This document shows, in pieces, positions 38,873 to 47,466 of a stretch of DNA of 64,000 bases (its first letter is position 1; every line of letters begins with the position of its first letter). Made by a program: the position numbers and the translations under genes. Below the pieces are notes generated by a model that made no database searches, had not been told where the DNA came from, and saw nothing but the letters and a program-made list of their open reading frames with translations. This stretch comes from a virus, in the IMG/VR virus record IMGVR_UViG_3300034355_000696, positions 86,635 through 150,634 of that record, one strand, 5' to 3'.

Positions 38873-40065
38873 AACTTCCTTTAGATAAAGATAAATTTAT
38901 TTCTCAATGGAAATATGTTGAGGTTGCTAGATATGTTCCCAACCTGGATAGGGTGATTAGGGATAAGAATGGTGATGATCCAGTCTTCTATGAAATGGAA
39001 AACATAGATCAATATAGACAAAAGCATAACAACCTTGGACTGTACACATCTGTTTGGCATTTTAATTCCGCTGATATAAACAAGGCTATCAGGTTAGGAT
39101 CATTATACTTTGACTTAGATAGTGAAGATATGAATTTGTGTTACGAAGAAGCGCAAAGACTATATGGTTATTTGTCTATGTATATTCCGCAAGAATCACT
39201 GTTGGTTTATTTTACTGGAAAAAAGGGTTTTCATATAGAGTGTGAAGCAATTGGCTTAGGTATTAATCCATCAAACGAACTGCCAAAAGTTTTTAGGTAT
39301 ATAGCAAATAAGCTAAAAGAAGATCTATCTATTTCTTCAATGGATTTTAGTGTTTACGACATGAGAAGAATGTGGAGGCTGCCTGGATCTTTACATCAGG
39401 CAACAAAGCTATTCAAGACTCTCTTGCCAAAAGATATATTTTTATCTGGAATAGATAAGATTATTACTTACTCAAGTGAGCCACAATTGCTCGATGTAGT
39501 TGAACAGTCTTTTGATTTCAAGGCAAATGAATGGTATAGGCAGTTCACTTATCAGATGGAAGAAGATAAGAATAAACCAAAAGATATACTACAGCATTTT
39601 AATAAGTTTGGTTCTTCTAACTTAAAGTCTTTTGATCAGAATCAAAAAGTATTTGAGAAAGAAACACTTTGGATAAAGTGTCCATCAATAAAAAGATTAC
39701 ATGAACAGGCTGAGAATTCTCACTTTTTAGAACACGAAGCCAGATTATTTTTATGTTCTATATTAACATATAGTGAAGAATCGATTAACTATCTACATGA
39801 GATACTAGGTAACTGCGAAGATTATAACCCAAGTAAATCACAAGCTCATATAAATGACTGGGTGAGAAGAAGAGAATTAGGCATAGGTGGAAGGCCTTAT
39901 ACTTGCGAAAGAGCTAATGCAGTTGGCGTAGGGTGTGGCAGTTGTTCTCTTGAGAAGAAAAACAAGTGGGTTAAGGTTGGAGATAGATTTATAGAGACTC
40001 AAGAAAAATCTTCTCCATCACCAGTTCGATTTGCTTATAAATCTGCAACGAGAAAGGAGGAGTAA
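38869..40065 (+). CDS. Archaeo-eukaryotic-type DNA primase
   Basis: 398 residues. AEP primase core visible: GSLYFDLDSED (metal DxD), VYFTGKKGFHIECE (the sGxxGxH motif) and DFSVYDMRRMWRLPGS (third acid and the basic strand). Residues ~340-375 hold a Cys-rich segment (YTCERANAVGVGCGSCSLEKK), perhaps a PriL-like or zinc site. It would prime synthesis for the DnaE-type polymerase two genes on. An AEP primase with a DnaB-like helicase and DnaE is an uncommon mix. Confidence 0.75.
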   Translation: MKLPLDKDKFISQWKYVEVARYVPNLDRVIRDKNGDDPVFYEMENIDQYRQKHNNLGLYTSVWHFNSADINKAIRLGSLYFDLDSEDMNLCYEEAQRLYGYLSMYIPQESLLVYFTGKKGFHIECEAIGLGINPSNELPKVFRYIANKLKEDLSISSMDFSVYDMRRMWRLPGSLHQATKLFKTLLPKDIFLSGIDKIITYSSEPQLLDVVEQSFDFKANEWYRQFTYQMEEDKNKPKDILQHFNKFGSSNLKSFDQNQKVFEKETLWIKCPSIKRLHEQAENSHFLEHEARLFLCSILTYSEESINYLHEILGNCEDYNPSKSQAHINDWVRRRELGIGGRPYTCERANAVGVGCGSCSLEKKNKWVKVGDRFIETQEKSSPSPVRFAYKSATRKEE

Positions 40066-40268
40066 TGCAAGATGACAATAATGATGTAATCGGATTATGT
40101 ACCGACTGCGGAACGGAACAAACAGATAGGCACATGCATAACAGTTCTTTTGCTCAAGCTGGACTGCCAGCAGTATGTAGATACTGTAAGGGTGTAGTAA
40201 CGGTTTGCTATAAACGTGATAGAGATGATGTATTAAATCAAATAAATATTAAAAGAGGACTTAAGTGA
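40065..40268 (+). CDS. Small zinc-ribbon protein
   Basis: 67 residues. Two CxxC pairs (CTDCG and CRYCKG) around a His-containing loop form a zinc ribbon. Overlaps primase and polymerase genes at its ends, so it is probably a replication accessory. Confidence 0.55.
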   Translation: MQDDNNDVIGLCTDCGTEQTDRHMHNSSFAQAGLPAVCRYCKGVVTVCYKRDRDDVLNQINIKRGLK

Positions 40269-43200
40269 AAAACTGGACAAATCTTCACAACCATACCGTA
40301 TTCTCCATGTTGGATGGCCATGGTAACGTAGAAGAATATTTATCAAGAGCTAAGTCTTTAGGCATGACAGGTTTAGCCACTACCGATCATGGCAATATAC
40401 ACTCATGGTTAGATTTTTATGATGCTGGTATGGCTTCTGGGGTAAAGCCTATTCTTGGCTCAGAAATGTATCAAGCAAGAAAGACTAGGTTTGATAGAGA
40501 TGATGAAGAAAGATCCGGTCCCTCTAAAAATGAATGGGAACAAAGAGGACCATATCATATTACGATTTTAGCTAAAAACAATATTGGTTATCATAATATA
40601 ATTAAAATATCATCTAGAGCTTTTACTGAAGGTTATTATGTTAAACCTAGGGTTGACCACGATTTAATTTCCCAACATTCTGAGGGGATCATAGTCCTCT
40701 CTGGGTGTCTAAATGGGGAAGTGTCACAAGCGCTGCTTAGAAACGATTACAGCACCGCATTAAGGCATGCTGCGGCAATGCAGGAGATAGTTGGCAAGGA
40801 AAATTATTTTATAGAGATAATGAATCATGGGATAGAAGAACAGATAAAAATAATTCCTGACCTTATTAAAATAGCCAATCAAATTGGAGCTAAAGTAGTG
40901 CCGTCTGGCGACTGCCATTATGTGCACCAAAGCGATGCTCACGCTCATGATGTAATGTTATGCGTAGCAACAAACTGCAACGTGCATACTCCTAACAGAT
41001 TTTCTTTTTCTGAAGATAAATTTTATCTTCAATCTTATGACGAAATGTCTTCTGTATTTTCTGATGAATATTTAAAAAATACAATGCATGTAAATGACAT
41101 GATAGATCTTAACTTAAAATTTGGCGAAATACATTTTCCAAACTTCCCTATACCAACTAAAGAATCTTCAACAGACTATTTTGAAAGACTAGCCTGGGAA
41201 GGTTTAAAGAATAGATATGGCAATCCGCTACCTGATCACATTATAGAAAGAGCTAACTATGAAATTAGAGTAGTGAAAGAGATGGGGTTTCCTGAATATT
41301 TCTTAGTCGTATCAGACTTAGTTCGTTGGGCTAAAGAAAATGACATTAGAGTTGGCTGGGGAAGAGGATCTGCTGCTGGAAGTATTCTCTCCTATGCATT
41401 TGATATTACAAATCTAGACCCAATTAAATTTGGTCTTATGTTTGAAAGATTCTTGGTCGAAGGAAGAAAGTCAATGCCAGATATCGACTTAGACTTTGAT
41501 GATAGACACAGAGATAAGGTTATTGACTACGCTAGAACTAAATATGGTAACGATAAAGTTGCGCATATCTGTACGTTCAACAGAACTGGCGCTAGGCAGT
41601 CTGTCAGAGACGCAGCTAGAGCCCTAGGTCATGACTTTACAGTTGGAGACAAAGTAGCTAAGCTAATACCTCCTCCAGTATTAGGTGTTTCTAAATCGTT
41701 AAAAGAATGTATGCAGGTGCAGGAATTTGCAGGTCTTTATAATACTGATGTTTTATCAAAGGAAATAATAGATACAGCTTTTGGATTAGAAAATCTGGTG
41801 AGGCAGACTGGTATCCACGCAGCTGGTATTGTTATATCCAAAGAAGCTTTAATAAGCTATCTTCCCACGATGCAAAAGGGCGTAGATAAGCCTGTTGTAA
41901 CTCAGTGGGATATGGGTCGAGTAGAGCAATGCGGCCTATTGAAGATTGACTTTCTTGGTTTAAGAAACCTAGGTGTGATAGATATTTGCATCAAGCTAGT
42001 TAAGCAGCATAGGCAGATTACATTAGACGTAAATGACATACCGATAGATGATAAAAAGACTTACGATTTATTATGTCAAGGTAAGGCAATGGGTGTTTTC
42101 CAGCTTGAGTCCGCTGGCATGCGTGAATTAATGGTGCAGATGCAGCCGCAAAACATCCAAGATATAATGGCTCTTATCTCACTATATCGTCCAGGTCCAA
42201 TGGGTTCTGGTATGGATAAAGAATATATCGATAGAAAGCATGGGAGAAGCCATGTATCCTATGAGCATCCTAAACTAGAAAAAGTTCTTGGACCATCACT
42301 AGGCATCATGCTCTATCAGGAAGATGTTCTTGGTGTAGCCAGAGAGTTAGCCGGATTTACTTCTGCTGAAGCTGATGACCTTAGAAAAGTTATCGGTAAA
42401 AAACTTATGGATAAAATCGCAATGATTAGAACTAATTTCGTAAAAGGCTGCATAGAGCATTCCAATCTAGATGAAGATAAAGCAAATAAAATTTATTCAG
42501 ATATTGAATACTTTGGTGGTTATGGTTTTAACAGAGCACACGCCGCAAGCTATGCGATGGTTTCATATATTACAGCATACCTAAAGGCTCACTATACAGC
42601 AGAATATATGGCTGCACTTATGTCTTCTGTGGTTGGCAATAAAGAGAAGTTAGCAGCTTACTTATCTGACTGTAGAAAATTAGATATTGAAGTACTGCCA
42701 CCTTCTTTAAATAAATCTGGTAAAGACTTTAATGTACTTAGTGACTCTCAAGTAATCTTTGGTCTATCTGCAATAAATGGAATTGGTGAATCCATAGCTG
42801 AAGCAATCATTTTAGGTAGGGATGAAAAGAATCCTTACTCTAGTGTCTATGATTTCTTTAGAAGGTGTGACCCAGCTACGCTAAAGAAATCTACGCTAGA
42901 ACATTTAGCCTACGCCGGTGCTCTTGATGAGTTGTTTGCGGTTTCTCATGACGGTGATTTAACAAGAAAAAAAGAGTTAGAATTATTAGAAAAAGAAAAA
43001 GCTGAACTAGGAATATACGTATCGAAGCATCCTATAGAGGGGATGTGGACAACAATAGCACCTAATGTCACTGGTGAAATAATAGATATTATAGAAATAA
43101 GCAACGGTGCAAATGTTAAGGTTGGCGGAATCTTAACAGCAGTAAAGAGAATGATAACTAAAAAGGGTCAAAAGATGTTTCGTCTTTTATTGGAAGATCT

Positions 43201-43591
43201 ATCTGGTGAAATAGAAGTAATTATTTTTCCTAGAGAATCAAAAACTATAAGTGACGATTTTTTTAACGAGGGTGACGTAGTTATAATATCAGGAACGATA
43301 AATAGAGAGAACGAAGAAGAGTCAGCAATTGTAAAGATGTTCTATAATTCCAGCGAAAAGATAGATACAGCTAGAGCAATCGGTAGTAAGTCAATTATGT
43401 TAGAGACAAAAGAATCACCTAGCCTAGAGGTTGTACAGGGTATATATGATATAATTGAAAATGTTAATGGACCTTCTTACGTATATTTAACCTATACAGA
43501 AAGTAATAAGAGGGTAACTTTTAAGTTTAAAAAATCTACTTCATTAAAAATAGAAGAAAAACTACAAAAATATATAAACATACGGAGCTAA
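40265..43591 (+). CDS. dnaE: DNA polymerase III alpha subunit (DnaE)
   Basis: 1108 residues, near bacterial DnaE length. PHP domain first: NLHNHTVFSMLDG, TTDHGNIHSW and GDCHYVH keep the metal-binding His/Asp set, so PHP may be active. Polymerase motifs follow: GWGRGSAAGS, PDIDLDFDDRHRD (catalytic acids), then YRPGPMGSG and YGFNRAHAASYA. The C-terminus has an OB-fold and tau-like region. A CGG at 43583 lies two codons before the stop. Read in frame, the end is INIRS. A +1 shift would give GAKK and end at 43598, making an ATGA overlap with the next gene. Confidence 0.92.
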   Translation: MKNWTNLHNHTVFSMLDGHGNVEEYLSRAKSLGMTGLATTDHGNIHSWLDFYDAGMASGVKPILGSEMYQARKTRFDRDDEERSGPSKNEWEQRGPYHITILAKNNIGYHNIIKISSRAFTEGYYVKPRVDHDLISQHSEGIIVLSGCLNGEVSQALLRNDYSTALRHAAAMQEIVGKENYFIEIMNHGIEEQIKIIPDLIKIANQIGAKVVPSGDCHYVHQSDAHAHDVMLCVATNCNVHTPNRFSFSEDKFYLQSYDEMSSVFSDEYLKNTMHVNDMIDLNLKFGEIHFPNFPIPTKESSTDYFERLAWEGLKNRYGNPLPDHIIERANYEIRVVKEMGFPEYFLVVSDLVRWAKENDIRVGWGRGSAAGSILSYAFDITNLDPIKFGLMFERFLVEGRKSMPDIDLDFDDRHRDKVIDYARTKYGNDKVAHICTFNRTGARQSVRDAARALGHDFTVGDKVAKLIPPPVLGVSKSLKECMQVQEFAGLYNTDVLSKEIIDTAFGLENLVRQTGIHAAGIVISKEALISYLPTMQKGVDKPVVTQWDMGRVEQCGLLKIDFLGLRNLGVIDICIKLVKQHRQITLDVNDIPIDDKKTYDLLCQGKAMGVFQLESAGMRELMVQMQPQNIQDIMALISLYRPGPMGSGMDKEYIDRKHGRSHVSYEHPKLEKVLGPSLGIMLYQEDVLGVARELAGFTSAEADDLRKVIGKKLMDKIAMIRTNFVKGCIEHSNLDEDKANKIYSDIEYFGGYGFNRAHAASYAMVSYITAYLKAHYTAEYMAALMSSVVGNKEKLAAYLSDCRKLDIEVLPPSLNKSGKDFNVLSDSQVIFGLSAINGIGESIAEAIILGRDEKNPYSSVYDFFRRCDPATLKKSTLEHLAYAGALDELFAVSHDGDLTRKKELELLEKEKAELGIYVSKHPIEGMWTTIAPNVTGEIIDIIEISNGANVKVGGILTAVKRMITKKGQKMFRLLLEDLSGEIEVIIFPRESKTISDDFFNEGDVVIISGTINRENEEESAIVKMFYNSSEKIDTARAIGSKSIMLETKESPSLEVVQGIYDIIENVNGPSYVYLTYTESNKRVTFKFKKSTSLKIEEKLQKYINIRS
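43583..43586 (+). other. CGGA near dnaE end, ambiguous recoding site
   Basis: In-frame CGG after ATA. Either Arg-Ser-stop at 43591, or a +1 shift ending at TGA 43596-43598, overlapping ATG 43595. GGAG here also serves as the ribosome site of the next gene, which may alone explain it. Confidence 0.35.
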
Positions 43592-43594
43592 GAA

Positions 43595-43963
43595 ATGACA
43601 CTACCAGGAACATACCAGAATCCATCTACCAAACCATGCTGGACATTCTGCTCATCATGCAATAGATGCCAGGATAAGGGCAGATATACTAAATGTAATT
43701 CATGTAGCGGCAGGTATGATCCTATGGGTAAGACTGATCCGCACTCAGAGGATTTTTGCGATTGCAAGAATGGAGTATTAAGATGGAGAACAAAAGAGGG
43801 TAAGCTTATTATGACTCGCTTTAAGACGAACCCATTTAAGGGTCAAGTAAAATATGATAAGAAGTCAGAGGACGAAAGAGATTGGGACTCTTACGTGGCT
43901 GATATGCGAGAAAAAATGGATGATCCAAGCTGGAATCCTATAGGAATATACGAGGAGGATTAA
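43595..43963 (+). CDS. Cysteine-rich zinc-binding protein
   Basis: 122 residues. N-terminal 60 residues contain four CxxC-like pairs: CWTFCSSC, CQDKG, CNSCSG and CDCKNG, a DnaJ-type or double zinc-ribbon arrangement. The C-terminal half is basic then acidic. Follows dnaE by 3 bases. Probably a nucleic-acid-binding accessory protein; not assigned to a family. Confidence 0.55.
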   Translation: MTLPGTYQNPSTKPCWTFCSSCNRCQDKGRYTKCNSCSGRYDPMGKTDPHSEDFCDCKNGVLRWRTKEGKLIMTRFKTNPFKGQVKYDKKSEDERDWDSYVADMREKMDDPSWNPIGIYEED

Positions 43964-43964
43964 T

Positions 43965-44192
43965 ATGATTAAGCACGAAGTAGGTAGAATGCTACTTAAT
44001 AACATAGCATTAATAGAATACAATACAGATGAACCTAGTTATTTTATTCAGTCTGGAGTTGCCGGCTTTAACGCAACAGCTCAAGAGTTATCAGACTTAC
44101 ATGGATTGTTGAGTTACTATTTTAATATTGACTCAGTAAACAATACTGTTATTTCACTCACAGAAGGAGGAGATGATGTCTTGGCCATATAA
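43965..44192 (+). CDS. Hypothetical protein
   Basis: 75 residues, begins behind a strong GGAGG ribosome site. Beta/alpha mix with no motif recognised. Overlaps the next gene by about 20 bases. Confidence 0.45.
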   Translation: MIKHEVGRMLLNNIALIEYNTDEPSYFIQSGVAGFNATAQELSDLHGLLSYYFNIDSVNNTVISLTEGGDDVLAI

Positions 44193-44364
44193 CGAAGATG
44201 ATCAAATGGAATTAGGAACAAGCGGTTGGGCAACTCTTGGTGAGGGTAGATACAAAAATATCTACACTGGTAATACCCTTGATGAATTGGGTAATGAATA
44301 CGATGCAAATGGAAATTTAATATTCGAAAACAAAGATCCTTTTGGGGATGGAATTGAAGACTAA
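44173..44364 (+). CDS. Hypothetical acidic protein
   Basis: 63 residues (62 if ATG 44176 is used). Strong AGGAGG ribosome site. Acidic, Gly/Asn-rich, ends in FGDGIED. Overlaps the nuclease gene by one base. No family is recognised. Confidence 0.45.
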   Translation: MMSWPYNEDDQMELGTSGWATLGEGRYKNIYTGNTLDELGNEYDANGNLIFENKDPFGDGIED

Positions 44365-45165
44365 TGAAATTAGCTATTAGAAATTTAGAAGATGTAAGTG
44401 ATTTTGAAAGATTATCTTTAACTGATTTTTCGTATTCAAGAATGGATACATATAAAATGTGTCCTTCAAAATATTTTTATACATACATACAAAAAGAACC
44501 ACGTCTTTTTGGTGAAGCAGCTGTACTGGGAAACATTGTACACTCTGTATTAGAAGACAATGTAAGCGCAACAGATATGTTGGATTTTGCAAAGCTGCAA
44601 GAAGCATATACTAATGAGATAACAACTCAAGATCCAGATAATAAAATTAAACCCGAGTTAATTAACGCAGGGAAAGAAATACTAGATGAGTTCTTTGACC
44701 AGTATGCTGAAACTAAATTTGATGTCCTTCACAAGGAATATGGTTTTAAATTTGTGCTAGGTAGCTATTTAATATCTGGCTACATAGACAGAATAGATTC
44801 TTGGGGCGAAGACGGTGTTAAGATTATAGATTATAAAACTGGAAAATGGGAAGTATCACCAAAAGATATACCAACCAATTTGCAATTAGGTATATATGCA
44901 ATGGCAGTTGATTATCTGTATCCGGATAAGAACATATACGCAGAGCTGTATTATCTTAGATCCCGGAAGGCGTAAAGGCCACCTCTTTACCAAGGATGAT
45001 ATAAATAATATTAAAATTAATTTAATATCTACTCTAGACTTAATCATAAACGATTCAGCATTCTTACCTACAAAGAATGAGCGCGTCTGCACGTTCTGCG
45101 ATTTCGCTAAATCTGGCGCCTGTGGAACTGGTGTATTTAGAGCTAGAAAACTAGCAAAAGCTTAG
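44364..45165 (+). CDS. Cas4/RecB-type PD-(D/E)XK exonuclease, joined by +1 shift at CGG 44964
   Basis: Frame one, 44364-44963 (200 residues), meets CGG; skipping C continues at 44965-45165 (66 residues), 266 in all. The N-terminal part has FSYSRMDTYKMCPSKYFY (first Fe-S Cys) and the complete active site ISGYIDRID...KIIDYKTGK...QLGIYA. The C-terminal part supplies CTFCDFAKSGAC, the other three Cys. Without the shift the protein would end three codons later and lose the cluster. It is intact where the 37105 paralogue is degenerate. Likely a 5'-3' ssDNA exonuclease used in recombination. Confidence 0.8.
44964..44967 (+). other. +1 recoding site CGGA
   Basis: In-frame CGG after TCC. Skipping C and reading GGA links the nuclease core to its three C-terminal Cys. 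Zero-frame stop at 44973-44975. Confidence 0.75.
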
Positions 45166-45192
45166 TAATTAATTTAATCCTAGAAAGCAAAA

Positions 45193-45214
45193 AGCCAGGG
45201 CAAAAGCCCTGGCT
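45193..45214. terminator. Bidirectional intrinsic terminator
   Basis: 9-bp perfect stem (AGCCAGGGC with its complement) with an AAAA loop. A-run on the left and TTTTT on the right let it serve both the plus nuclease gene and the minus gene facing it. Confidence 0.75.
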
Positions 45215-45237
45215 AATTACTTTTTAGGTATTGACTA

Positions 45238-45411
45238 TTAGAATGCTGATACTGGATTGAGTGCAGCGTCTTCGATAAGATCGAAATCGCTGAATTCACT
45301 GACTACCTTGGTGGCTTCAGTGCGTGAGTATCCGAGTCTACCGAGGTCTGAAATGATCTCTTCGTTAACCTCGATCAACATACTATCAATTACTGTGTTT
45401 AATGTATTCAT
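45238..45411 (-). CDS. Small minus-strand protein, unknown
   Basis: 57 residues on the minus strand: ATG at 45411-45409, stop at 45240-45238. Sequence starts MNTLNTVIDSMLIEVNEEII and ends in a mixed acidic stretch (FDLIEDAALNPVSAF). A GGAG ribosome site precedes it, and codon third positions favour C/G more than around it, so it looks well expressed. It is the only minus-strand gene in the first 57 kb, facing the bidirectional terminator. Regulator or early host-takeover protein are guesses. Confidence 0.6.
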   Translation of the reverse strand: MNTLNTVIDSMLIEVNEEIISDLGRLGYSRTEATKVVSEFSDFDLIEDAALNPVSAF

Positions 45412-45457
45412 GTTTTTGTACTCCGTTTTCTTGTATTTGGTAACCCTTACAGGTTTT

Positions 45458-45486
45458 TTGTTTTTTTACTTTTTATAATTTATAAT
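45458..45486 (+). promoter_or_regulatory. Sigma70-type promoter
   Basis: TTGTTT (45458-45463), 17-bp spacer, TATAAT (45481-45486), with a second TATAAT at 45474. It would drive the nuclease gene at 45518 and the sigma factor behind it. It lies in the gap opposite the divergent minus gene. Confidence 0.6.
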
Positions 45487-45517
45487 GGAGTAGATTAGTT
45501 TAGATCTAAAGGATACC

Positions 45518-46076
45518 ATGAAAGAGCTCAACATTGTCAAGCCGGAGGAATATTTTTTGGAAATTTCTCCATTAAAAAATCATCCAGATTTTAGTAAAAT
45601 AAAAACCATTATACCAGACCACGATTCTATAGAGACTACGAGCGTTAAAAGAGGTAACGCTTACCAGCATACAAAAACTGGGTTTAGGGAAGACCTAGGT
45701 TTAACATTGAGATCTAATTGGGAAGCAAATTTTGCAAGAATTTTAACAGCGTATAAAATCAAGTTTGATTTTGAACCAACTGTTTTTGCGTTTCCAATTA
45801 AGAAACGGAACTAAGGGATACACTCCTGATTTCTTTATGCAGAAAGATTCTAGTTGGGTAGAACTCAAAGGCTATCTCGATGCAAAGAGTATGACAAAAA
45901 TAAAAAGATTTAAAAGATATTACGAATCTGAATTTAACAAACTCACATTTATTATAAGCAAGTATTCAACTGACGGTAAAAATTTCGCAGCTGAACTAGA
46001 AATACCAAGAGTAATCTTCTATGAAGATATTAGAAGTTTTTACTCTGATAAAATATCAATTTGGGAAGGTAAGTAA
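45518..46076 (+). CDS. PD-(D/E)XK endonuclease, joined by +1 shift at CGG 45806
   Basis: 45518-45805 (96 residues) then, skipping C, 45807-46076 (89 residues), 185 in total. N-terminal part: LTLRSNWEANFARIL then IKFDFEPTVFAFPI. The shifted part opens GTKGYTPDFFMQ and has WVELKGYLD, giving the nuclease core PD...ExK. All catalytic residues therefore lie past the shift; the zero frame stops two codons after CGG. The fold recalls phage VSR/T7-endonuclease-I-like and homing nucleases. Good ribosome site absent; start ATG 45518 follows AAAGGATACC. Confidence 0.75.
45806..45809 (+). other. +1 recoding site CGGA
   Basis: In-frame CGG after AAA. Skipping C and reading GGA gives GTKGYTPDF and the nuclease active site. 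Zero-frame stop at 45812-45814. Confidence 0.75.
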
Positions 46077-46078
46077 TC

Positions 46079-46926
46079 ATGGCAGCATATAAGGAACAGT
46101 ATTATAATTTAGAAGAGGAGGAAATGCAAGCGCTTATAGCCAAAGCTAAAGGCGGAGACGAAAGAGCTAAAAAAGAATTACTAAAAGTTTTTAATAATTT
46201 TCTTACAAAATATACAACACTATTGTATTATGGCAAATACAATCTGAACGACTATGACATAAGAAGGTTTACCTCTTTATTCGTAAAAGATTCTTATGTT
46301 AGATTTGCTCTTATGAAAAATAAGCTTAATCAAGCTGGATACAAGCACGTAAATGAAGTGTTACGACGGTATAGTATATATGGCAAAAAGATATGGGGAA
46401 GAAATAGATGTCAGACAAACCGTAGACATGACGTTCTTTCAGTGCATAAGTAGGTATCAAAGAAAAGATTCCGAAAAAGGACCAATACCATTTAGCCGGG
46501 TTCTTGTATAGTTATTTTTTTTATCTTCTTAAAAAGAATGTTGATACATTCTTAATAGATCAATTAGGGAGAAAAAGTTTTCCTCTTTTAAGTGATGACT
46601 CAAGTGACGATGGAGAAGATGGAGCAAAGCAAGTTGGTTTTAAAGCTCCACCAGAAGAGAGGGAGATGGAAGAATTTCTTTCTACAGAAGACATTAATGA
46701 GTTTTGGGTACTTGGCGAAACATGCGCAGAACCGTTTATATTTCTTTCGGTACAAGAAAGGCAACTACTCAAGTGGCGCTACATAGATGATCTAAGATCT
46801 AGTGAGATAAGTAAAAAAATATCAGAACACCCTAATACAGTAAGAGAACATTTAGGTAAAATAAGGGCAAAGGTAACCAATCTTGTGGTAGAATCTAAGA
46901 TGCGAGATGAAATCAACTTCAGATAG
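46079..46926 (+). CDS. Sigma-70 family RNA polymerase sigma factor, needing two +1 shifts
   Basis: Three segments form one ~281-residue protein: 46079-46366 (96), 46368-46496 (43), 46498-46926 (142), with C skipped at CGG 46367 and CGG 46497. Region 2 spans both joints: NEVLR-GIVYMAKRYGEE, then VDMTFFQCISRYQ and GPIPFS-GFLYSYFFYLL. Region 4 helix-turn-helix is in the last part (LSVQERQLLKWRYIDDLRSS). Without both shifts, no region 4 is made. A likely role is redirecting host RNA polymerase to middle or late phage promoters, comparable with T4 gp55, though similarity is at family level only. Confidence 0.82.
46367..46370 (+). other. +1 recoding site CGGT
   Basis: In-frame CGG after CGA. Skipping C and reading GGT restores sigma region 2. 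Zero-frame stop at 46451-46453. Confidence 0.75.
46497..46500 (+). other. +1 recoding site CGGG
   Basis: In-frame CGG after AGC. Skipping C and reading GGG gives PFS-GFLYSYFFY. Zero-frame stop at 46509-46511. Confidence 0.75.
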
Positions 46927-46933
46927 GTAGACA

Positions 46934-47449
46934 ATGAACCTTCAGTCTTTACAGAAAATGAACGAATTGTTAAAAGATTTTATAGGTCCTCAGATAGAGG
47001 AGATTATTTCAGCGTATACTACAGATAGCACCAATTCCCTATACTTCGTATCTATACCGGATGTAGATACGCTAGATTTAGGGATCCATGAAATGGCTTC
47101 ATTGGTTGCGAGAACTTCAAATGTTTATGGAAGAGTTGCACGATTAGCTGGGATGGCTAGAGCTCAATATAAGTTGATAGAAGGAAGTTACAAGAAGGTT
47201 TATAAGGCAAATAGAGTTGGAAAGAATGAGGCTGAGCGTGAAGCAAACGCCCTGGAGGCTGCAGAAAGCGAATACACTGCTTTAATAACAGCAGAGGCCA
47301 TCGTAAGCTTAGCTGAGTCCATGGAGCTTGCAGCTAGGATAGCATCCGAATCTTCTAGGAAATTAATTGACAAGATTCAATCTATGCAGGTAGCTTCTGT
47401 CAGAGAAGAAAAAGGATATTTTAATGATAAAGATTTTAACACCTACTAA
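46934..47449 (+). CDS. Helical protein, possibly UvsY-like recombination mediator
   Basis: 171 residues, almost all helix. Pattern YGRVARLAGMARAQYKLIEG, then AEREANALEAAESEYTAL and ARIASESSRKLIDKIQSM resembles small recombination mediator (UvsY-like) or phage scaffold-type helical proteins. Nuclease and sigma neighbours favour a DNA role. The family likeness is an impression, not a match. Confidence 0.4.
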   Translation: MNLQSLQKMNELLKDFIGPQIEEIISAYTTDSTNSLYFVSIPDVDTLDLGIHEMASLVARTSNVYGRVARLAGMARAQYKLIEGSYKKVYKANRVGKNEAEREANALEAAESEYTALITAEAIVSLAESMELAARIASESSRKLIDKIQSMQVASVREEKGYFNDKDFNTY

Positions 47450-47466
47450 AAGTTTAAGGAATCACT

